A DNA stretch of 37,492 nt, from assembly GCA_020342025.1 (NCBI GenBank), contig CP070840.1:3567269-3604760 (forward strand), given 5' to 3'. The translations under genes were made by a program, and so were the position numbers. Numbering within the stretch: the first letter of the stretch is position 1; each line of letters begins with the position of its first letter. A model generated the notes under the pieces. It did not search any database and was not told the origin of the DNA. It saw only the letters and a program-made list of their open reading frames with translations. This DNA comes from Deltaproteobacteria bacterium (GTDB lineage: Bacteria; Desulfobacterota; DSM-4660; Desulfatiglandales; HGW-15). Positions 32,255 through 37,492 of this stretch are shown here, piece by piece.

Positions 32255-33780
32255 CTAAAAATTCTCCGATCAAGCGTCCTGTATTGAATAGCCTCGGCCA
32301 CATGATGAGCCCTAATATGGGGCGTGCTGTCCAGATCGGCGATGGTTCTCGATATCTTCAGTATTCTGGAATGGGCTCTGGCACTTAAGCCAAGTCTATC
32401 CATCGCCTTTTCCATCAGGTCATTTGATTCTCCATCCAGGACGCAGAACTGTCTGATGTGGCGACTGCTCATACCGGCGTTGGTATGAATTTTCATCTTT
32501 TTAAAGCGTTCCCCTTGAATTTCCCTCGCCTTCTTCACTCTCTCCAAGATCTCCGATGAGGATTGTCCGCTCTCAGCCGAAGCAAGGTCCCTGAACGGAA
32601 CCGGGGGGACTTCCATATGGATGTCTATCCTATCCATGAGAGGCCCAGATATTTTCGAGCGATATCTCCGAATCTGAAGATAAGAGCACTGGCACTCCCT
32701 TTTGGGATCGCCAAAAAACCCGCAGGGACAGGGATTCATGGCCGCTACAAGCATAAAATTGGCTGGATAGGTGACCGTTGAACTCGCTCTAGAGATGGTC
32801 ACGTGGCCATCTTCCATCGGCTGTCTGAGGACCTCCAAAACGTTTTTCTTGAATTCAGGCAGCTCATCCAGGAAAAGCACGCCATTGTGCGCAAGACTCA
32901 CCTCCCCAGGTTTGGGGCTCTGGCCACCTCCTATCAGGCCCGCATCAGAGATGGTGTGATGGGGCGATCGAAACGGCCGCGTGCTTATGAGACCGTCTCC
33001 TTTGGGCATCATGCCCATGACACTATAGATCTTAGAGGTCTCTAGTGCTTCCTGGAAGCTCAGCTCCGGAACAATGGTATGCAGGCGTCTGGCGAGCATG
33101 GTCTTTCCTGCACCCGGTGGTCCGATCAAAATCAGGTTATGGCCCCCCGCAGCAGAGATCTCTAAGGCCCTTTTCACATCTTCCTGACCTCGAACGTCAG
33201 CAAAATCAAAATAATCGCTCGATCTCCTGAAGAGCTTTCTCACATCCACCTGGAACGGTTCTCTCTGTACTGCCCCTGAAAGCGTCTCTATGAGGTGTGA
33301 GAGGGTCTCCACAGGGTAGATGTGAACGCCTTCCACGACGGCCGCTTCAGCCGCATTTTCCTGGGGCAGGAATATCCCTTTCAAGCCCTTTTCTTTTGCC
33401 GTAATGGCCATGGGAAGGGCACCCTTGATGGGTCGGATAAGGCCATCAAGGGAGAGTTCTCCCAAAACCAGGTGCTGACCATAGGATTCCCTTGACACCA
33501 GGCCGGTGGCAGCCAATATGCCCAGTGCCATGGGAAGATCAAATGCGGACCCCTCCTTCTTGATATCTGCAGGCGCCAGATTCACAGTGATTCTGTCAGA
33601 GGGAAAGTGGTAACCGGAATTCTTTATGGAGGTCTTAACCCTGTCTTTGCTCTCCCGAACGGCCCCTTCGGGAAGACCAACGGTGGAGAAGGAGGGGAGA
33701 CCCTGGGAAATATCAACCTCCACTTCCACAATATAGCCCTCTATTCCGATCACTGCGCTGCTGAGGACTTTGGCCAACAT
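32251..33780 (-). CDS. comM: YifB/ComM family Mg-chelatase-like AAA+ ATPase
   Basis: The 509-residue protein has an N-terminal Lon-protease-like domain (about 1-170, with VGLPEGAVRESKDRVKTSI near 34-52) and an AAA+ domain with Walker A GPPGAGKT (220-227) and Walker B VLFLDE (301-306). The family cysteine cluster NPCPCGFFGDP, with ECQCS following, comes next, and a C-terminal helical lid with LSARAHSRILKISRTIADL. ComM is a helicase that promotes branch migration during natural transformation and is widespread in bacteria beyond competent species. It is transcribed divergently from rpoZ and overlaps mrcA by 4 bp. I find no other competence genes here. Confidence 0.95.
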   Translation of the reverse strand: MLAKVLSSAVIGIEGYIVEVEVDISQGLPSFSTVGLPEGAVRESKDRVKTSIKNSGYHFPSDRITVNLAPADIKKEGSAFDLPMALGILAATGLVSRESYGQHLVLGELSLDGLIRPIKGALPMAITAKEKGLKGIFLPQENAAEAAVVEGVHIYPVETLSHLIETLSGAVQREPFQVDVRKLFRRSSDYFDFADVRGQEDVKRALEISAAGGHNLILIGPPGAGKTMLARRLHTIVPELSFQEALETSKIYSVMGMMPKGDGLISTRPFRSPHHTISDAGLIGGGQSPKPGEVSLAHNGVLFLDELPEFKKNVLEVLRQPMEDGHVTISRASSTVTYPANFMLVAAMNPCPCGFFGDPKRECQCSYLQIRRYRSKISGPLMDRIDIHMEVPPVPFRDLASAESGQSSSEILERVKKAREIQGERFKKMKIHTNAGMSSRHIRQFCVLDGESNDLMEKAMDRLGLSARAHSRILKISRTIADLDSTPHIRAHHVAEAIQYRTLDRRIFR

Positions 33781-33918
33781 GAAAAGATATCTCCAGATAA
33801 ACTTCCGGTTCTCATCTATGATATTGCCTTTACATTTAACAATACAAATGTTACAAAGTAAAGTTTATTTCATTTTGAGCTTTTATGAACTCAATTTGTG
33901 GGCTTAGGGGAGTATAAC

Positions 33919-34218
33919 ATGGCACGAATTACAGTGGAAGATTGCTTGCAAAAGGTAAACAACCGCTTTGCCCTGATTCACATGGCGGCAAAACGCGTTA
34001 GGCAGCTCAGAAAAGGCGCCGAACCCATGGTTGTTTCGAAAAATAGGGACGTGGTGATTTCTCTCAGGGAAATTGCAGCGGGAAAAGTGCTTAAAGGGGA
34101 AGGTGTGGCACAACAAAGCCTCCTCAGCGATAATGAGGACCAACTTTTGGAGGAACCAAAGGGAGAAGGCCTGGAAGAAGCCCCAGATGCGGAAAAAGGC
34201 GGGCCGCCGGACGCCTAA
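33919..34218 (+). CDS. rpoZ: RNA polymerase omega subunit
   Basis: Omega helps to assemble RNA polymerase and takes part in the ppGpp response. The 99-residue product opens MARITVEDC and has [18 protein letters not shown], the family signature, within the first 33 residues. The ATG at 33919 has GGGGAG upstream; a start at 33898 would add seven residues. The C-terminal ~35 residues are acidic and low in complexity, as is common. It is followed 15 bp later by dnaJ and, further on, by dksA, which also acts with ppGpp on RNA polymerase. Confidence 0.93.
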   Translation: MARITVEDCLQKVNNRFALIHMAAKRVRQLRKGAEPMVVSKNRDVVISLREIAAGKVLKGEGVAQQSLLSDNEDQLLEEPKGEGLEEAPDAEKGGPPDA

Positions 34219-34233
34219 AGGAAAAGACCGACC

Positions 34234-35334
34234 ATGCAAAAGAGGGATTATTACGAGGTCCTTGGGGTCTCTCGGGATGCCGGGGAAGAAGATCTTAAAA
34301 GGGCCTATCGAAAACTGGCCATGAAACATCACCCGGACAAAAACCCGGGTGACAAGGAGGCGGAAGAGCTTTTCAAGGAGGCCGCCGAGGCCTATGAAGT
34401 CCTCAGAGACAGGGAAAAGAGAGGGATATATGACCGATTCGGGCACCAAGGTCTAGAAGGTACCGGCTTCAGAGGTTTTACTGGTTTTGAAGATATCTTT
34501 TCCAGTTTTGGCGACATCTTTGAGGACTTTTTTGGCTTTGGGACGCGAAGGAGAAGCAGGGTTAGGCCCGGGAATGATCTTCGATATGATCTGGAACTCT
34601 CCCTGGAAGAGGCCTTTTCGGGCAAAGAAGAAGCGCTCGCCTTTCATAGGTGGGAGGTCTGTGGAAATTGTCGTGGATCAGGAATAACCCCTGGCAGCGA
34701 GTCCCAGATGTGTGCCACATGTCAAGGTCGAGGACAGGTGGTTCGCTCCCAAGGGTTCTTTCAGATCAGCACCACGTGTCCTGCCTGCCGTGGTGAAGGG
34801 CGAATCATCACGGATCCTTGTGAAGGATGTGGAGGCGGTGGAAAGGTCAAGGTTAAACGGGAAATCACTGTCAAAATCCCACCAGGGGTGGATACCGGAT
34901 CTCAACTGCGACTTCGCGGGGAGGGGGAGCCTGGTGAGCATGGAGGACCGCCGGGGGATCTCTTTGTGGTCATTCGCGTGAAGAATCATGACTTTTTTGC
35001 GCGAGAAGGTGATCACCTTTTGTGTGAGATTCCCATATCATTCGTTCAGGCCGCCCTGGGAGACACCATCAAGATCCCCGTGCTGGGGGAAGGGGGGGAA
35101 AAGGAACTGAAAATACCTGGCGGGACACAGCCCGATGAGATCCTGTCCCTACCCGGCGAGGGGATGCCCACACTCAGGAGAAACAAGAGAGGAGATCTTT
35201 TTGTAAAGATTGCCGTGAAAATACCCAAGAAACTCAACCAGAGGCAGAGAGAACTTCTGAATGCGTTTGCAGAGACGGAGCGTTCGAAGACGCCGAAAAA
35301 AGTAAAGAATCTTTGGCATAAAATGAAGAAATAG
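34234..35334 (+). CDS. dnaJ: Chaperone protein DnaJ
   Basis: DnaJ delivers unfolded proteins to DnaK and stimulates its ATPase. The 366-residue product has the J domain with HPD at 33-35 and a glycine/phenylalanine-rich linker (about 70-105). Its zinc-finger domain has four CxxCxGxG-type repeats starting at residues 143, 160, 182 and 196, and two C-terminal beta domains follow with the [21 protein letters not shown] segment. The fourth repeat reads CEGCGGGG, a normal variant. A dnaK gene is not adjacent, so this may be a second, stand-alone copy. The start has AAAGGA upstream. It lies 15 bp after rpoZ and is probably co-transcribed with it. Confidence 0.95.
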   Translation: MQKRDYYEVLGVSRDAGEEDLKRAYRKLAMKHHPDKNPGDKEAEELFKEAAEAYEVLRDREKRGIYDRFGHQGLEGTGFRGFTGFEDIFSSFGDIFEDFFGFGTRRRSRVRPGNDLRYDLELSLEEAFSGKEEALAFHRWEVCGNCRGSGITPGSESQMCATCQGRGQVVRSQGFFQISTTCPACRGEGRIITDPCEGCGGGGKVKVKREITVKIPPGVDTGSQLRLRGEGEPGEHGGPPGDLFVVIRVKNHDFFAREGDHLLCEIPISFVQAALGDTIKIPVLGEGGEKELKIPGGTQPDEILSLPGEGMPTLRRNKRGDLFVKIAVKIPKKLNQRQRELLNAFAETERSKTPKKVKNLWHKMKK

Positions 35335-35410
35335 GCATAGAAATGAACTCTGGATTTTATCTTTATAATGGTTTATAAACTTCTGTATGTAGGGGGAAAT
35401 TTGTATAGCC

Positions 35411-35776
35411 ATGTTAACGAAGAAAAAGCTGAAATATTTTAGGGAACTGCTCAACGAAAGGCTGGACGAACTCTTGAGTGAGGCGAACAAGACGGTTACC
35501 GGTATGACCGACCACAAGGAAAATCTGCCCGACCCATCAGACAGGGCGTCACTGGAGTCAGACAGGAATTTCACCCTGAGAATAAGAGACCGGGAGAGAA
35601 AACTTATCGGAAAGATCAAAGACGCCCTGGACAGGATTGAGAGCGGCAGCTATGGGATCTGTGAGGAATGTGGGGAAGAGATTACCGCAGAGAGGTTAAA
35701 GGCTCGTCCCGTGACCACCTTGTGTATTGAGTGCAAAACGAGGCAGGAAAATGAAGAAAAGGTCAAGGGATTGTAA
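35411..35776 (+). CDS. dksA: RNA polymerase-binding transcription factor DksA
   Basis: DksA enters the RNA polymerase secondary channel and enhances the ppGpp response. The 121-residue product has a coiled-coil domain with the tip motif DPSDRAS (41-47), where acidic residues act, and a zinc finger with cysteines at 84, 87, 105 and 108 (YGICEECGEEI and TLCIECK). It is shorter than E. coli DksA (151 residues), in keeping with the DksA/TraR group of deltaproteobacteria. The ribosome binding site is weak (a GGGGGA about 14 bp upstream). A clear terminator follows at 35805-35837. Confidence 0.93.
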   Translation: MLTKKKLKYFRELLNERLDELLSEANKTVTGMTDHKENLPDPSDRASLESDRNFTLRIRDRERKLIGKIKDALDRIESGSYGICEECGEEITAERLKARPVTTLCIECKTRQENEEKVKGL

Positions 35777-35804
35777 CTGACATCCCGTATATTCTGAGAA
35801 CCCC

Positions 35805-35837
35805 AGCCGGTGCAGATTCCTTGTGCCCGGCTTTTTT
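35805..35837 (+). terminator. Rho-independent terminator after dksA
   Basis: AGCCGG (35805-35810) pairs with CCGGCT (35827-35832) around a 16-base loop and runs directly into a six-base T run (35832-35837). It lies 28 bp beyond the dksA stop codon. Confidence 0.8.
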
Positions 35838-36003
35838 AGTCTTGCGCCCATGCTGAACAAGCCCAACGGCTATCACTTGAATGCCCATCTATTATACTTC
35901 CCCCGGCGAATGTACTAGTGTACTGTATCATATATTCCTATCGTATGGAGTGATGGCCTTTTCCTGAAAGACGATATCTCAAAAAGAATTCCACTGGACA
36001 TCG

Positions 36004-36031
36004 CCTTGCCTCCGGCCCATAGGGCCTACGC
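36004..36031 (+). repeat. Intergenic palindromic repeat, exact copy
   Basis: The 28 bases are identical to 20726-20753. In this copy the flanks complete a longer stem: CCTCCGG near the left end pairs with CCGGAGG just to the right (36033-36039), enclosing the inner GGCCC-ATA-GGGCC hairpin. That gives a nested palindrome of the kind seen in REP-like elements. Confidence 0.8.
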
Positions 36032-36169
36032 CCCGGAGGGAAGGAATGGGGCATCGCTCAGTGGATAGGAAGACACAATCTTCTAGTATTGAAATTTATG
36101 GTACAGCGCACTAGTATGGTAAGAGAGTCCTAAACGCCAAAATTATTTGTTCGTGACCCTATTTTGCCC

Positions 36170-37492
36170 ATGACCTCGAGAAATAAAGGCAGTACAGTGG
36201 TGAGCAGGAGCAAATCTCCTTTGACCCATAAAGAGGTCATAACCACGCATATTAACGCCGATTTCGATGCCTTGGCCTCCATGATTGCGGCCAAGAAACT
36301 CTATCCTGAGGCAACTCTCGTCTTTTCAGGCTCACAGGAAAGGAATCTTCGGAACTTTTTTCTACACTCCACTTCATACATATTTGACTTCACCAAGATA
36401 AAACAGATCGACTTTGACCAGATCAGAAGGCTGATTCTGGTGGACACCCGCCAGAGGAGTCGGATTGGAAAATTTGCTGAACTGCTTGAGAGGGGCGATG
36501 TGAAGATCCATATCTATGATCATCACCCGGATTCTGAGGACGACATAAGGGGAGGCAAAGAAGTGATTCGGGAAGTGGGCTCGACCACGACCATCCTTGC
36601 TGAGATTCTGAAGGAAAAAGGGATCTCCGTTTCTCCTGATGAGGCAACCATTATGTGCTTGGGGATCCATGAGGATACAGGCTCATTCACTTTCCCTTCA
36701 ACAAGACCCGAGGATTTTCTCTCCGCCGCATGGCTCACTGAACAAGGGGCCAATCATAATCTCATCGCGGACATGCTCACCCGGGAATTGACTGCCGAGC
36801 AGGTGTGGTTGCTTAACGACCTCACCAAATCGGCAACAACCCGGGTTATTAATGGGATAGAGGTGGTTATCTCCCAGGTAATAAGTGAAGATTACATAGG
36901 GGACTTTGCTGTTCTGGTCCACAAGTTCATGGAAATGGAGAACTTGAATGTCATTATCGCCCTGGCACAGATGGAGGATAAAATATACCTGGTAGCACGC
37001 AGCCGTGTGGAGGATGTGAATGTGGCCGAAATAGCCCTTGCATTTGGCGGAGGTGGCCATCCTCAAGCCGCTTCAGCCACGATCAAGAACAAAACCCTGA
37101 TACAGGTGGAAAGATCTCTTCAAGCCTTGCTTCGAAGTCGCATTAATCCTCAACAGAGGGCCCATGATATGATGGTTTCACCTGTCATCCATATCCTCCC
37201 CCATGAGACCATCAAAGAGGCGGCCACCCTGATGACAAAATACAACATCAATGTCCTCATCGTGCTTAATAGGAAGGATCGTCTGCAGGGATACATCACG
37301 AGGCAGATTGTTGAGAAGGCCGTCTACTTTGGTCTGGGCCACATCCAGGTGAGAGAATATATGAACATTGAGTTTTCTACAGTGAGCCCTGAGGCTTCCC
37401 TTACGGAAGTCCAGGACCTGATCATCAAGAACAAACTGAGAATCCTGCCCGTGGTAGAGGGTGATAAGGTGCTTGGCGTGATAACGAGAACA
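36170..37492 (+). CDS. DHH phosphoesterase with CBS pair (tRNA nucleotidyltransferase-like), C-terminus cut off
   Basis: The frame is open for 441 codons to the right edge. Residues 20-310 form a DHH/DHHA1 phosphoesterase domain: THINADFDALAS (26-37), VDTRQ (91-95), DHHP (117-120), GIHEDTGSF (165-173) and a GGGGHPQAAS motif near 296-305. Two CBS domains follow, beginning at AHDMMVSPVI (about 330) and REYMNIEFSTV (about 391). This order, DHH then CBS pair, heads the long CCA- or A-adding tRNA nucleotidyltransferases of deltaproteobacteria, whose polymerase domain would lie beyond the edge. The ATG at 36170 lacks a ribosome binding site. A GTG at 36197 (AAAGG upstream) and a TTG at 36221 (AGGAG upstream) are alternatives, so the first 9-17 residues are doubtful. 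Confidence 0.85.
   Translation, partial: MTSRNKGSTVVSRSKSPLTHKEVITTHINADFDALASMIAAKKLYPEATLVFSGSQERNLRNFFLHSTSYIFDFTKIKQIDFDQIRRLILVDTRQRSRIGKFAELLERGDVKIHIYDHHPDSEDDIRGGKEVIREVGSTTTILAEILKEKGISVSPDEATIMCLGIHEDTGSFTFPSTRPEDFLSAAWLTEQGANHNLIADMLTRELTAEQVWLLNDLTKSATTRVINGIEVVISQVISEDYIGDFAVLVHKFMEMENLNVIIALAQMEDKIYLVARSRVEDVNVAEIALAFGGGGHPQAASATIKNKTLIQVERSLQALLRSRINPQQRAHDMMVSPVIHILPHETIKEAATLMTKYNINVLIVLNRKDRLQGYITRQIVEKAVYFGLGHIQVREYMNIEFSTVSPEASLTEVQDLIIKNKLRILPVVEGDKVLGVITRT

Larger units (their letters stand above)
35777..36169. other. Intergenic region between dksA and the DHH-CBS gene
   Basis: The 393-bp gap holds the dksA terminator (35805-35837) and one exact copy of the intergenic repeat (36004-36031). 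The sequence around 36046-36085 superficially resembles a tRNA D-arm and anticodon stem but has no matching T-arm. No gene is visible. Confidence 0.5.

Noticed and set aside
36046..36085. tRNA-like GCTCAGTGGATAG D-arm and a GAAGA/TCTTC stem
   Set aside because: The anticodon loop would have five bases and no T-arm or acceptor partner follows, so it is not a tRNA.

Overview
The window looks like a chromosomal segment of an anaerobic, sulfate-reducer-like deltaproteobacterium (Desulfobacterota). This is inferred from gene content and order: a siroheme/heme operon with a CcsA-type protein next to hemA, a two-subunit B12-dependent acyl-CoA mutase with its G-protein chaperone inside a beta-oxidation cluster, cobalamin-type radical SAM proteins, PilZ proteins fused to acetyltransferase-like domains, and a DHH/CBS-headed tRNA nucleotidyltransferase-like gene. 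I see no rRNA, tRNA, CRISPR, insertion sequence or phage genes.

Layout. 1-1400: a truncated enolase-superfamily gene (minus) and a small cupin (plus), separated by a 610-bp gap that holds a diverged copy of an intergenic repeat. 1405-5070 (minus): one compact operon, siroheme dehydrogenase > ccsA > hemA > moaE-like > moaC, with overlapping or closely spaced genes. 5300-6457: a radical SAM protein with an unusual cysteine spacing. 6813-16537 (minus): a signalling block made of a membrane adenylate/guanylate cyclase behind a near-consensus promoter, two ~700-residue paralogues (tandem PilZ plus acetyltransferase-like C-terminus), a B12-binding radical SAM protein between the paralogues, and a MerR-like regulator just upstream of the second paralogue. 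17075-26152 (minus): an acyl-CoA catabolic cluster of thiolase, enoyl-CoA hydratase, acyl-CoA dehydrogenase, mutase large subunit, mutase B12 subunit, MeaB-type GTPase, small membrane protein, XRE-cupin regulator and a second acyl-CoA dehydrogenase. 26403-29847 (plus): a PLP aminotransferase and an orphan GAF histidine kinase. 29903-33780 (minus): yifB/comM and a class A penicillin-binding protein. 33919-37492 (plus): rpoZ, dnaJ, dksA and a DHH-CBS protein cut by the window edge.

The strongest biological point is the mutase. By position against remembered methylmalonyl-CoA mutase sequences, its large subunit carries Phe91 and Gln209 where methylmalonyl-CoA mutases have Tyr89 and Arg207. Phe/Gln is the pair described for isobutyryl-CoA mutase. 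With two acyl-CoA dehydrogenases, a crotonase and a thiolase around it, the cluster reads as an isobutyrate/butyrate (short branched-chain acyl-CoA) isomerisation and beta-oxidation module rather than a propionate pathway. A pair of TGTC half-sites 13 bp apart is shared by the promoter region of this mutase and that of the MerR-like regulator, which suggests that the regulator controls both. The second notable feature is the PilZ-acetyltransferase pair beside a nucleotide cyclase, a possible nucleotide-controlled acylation system. All of this comes from reading the sequence without database searches.
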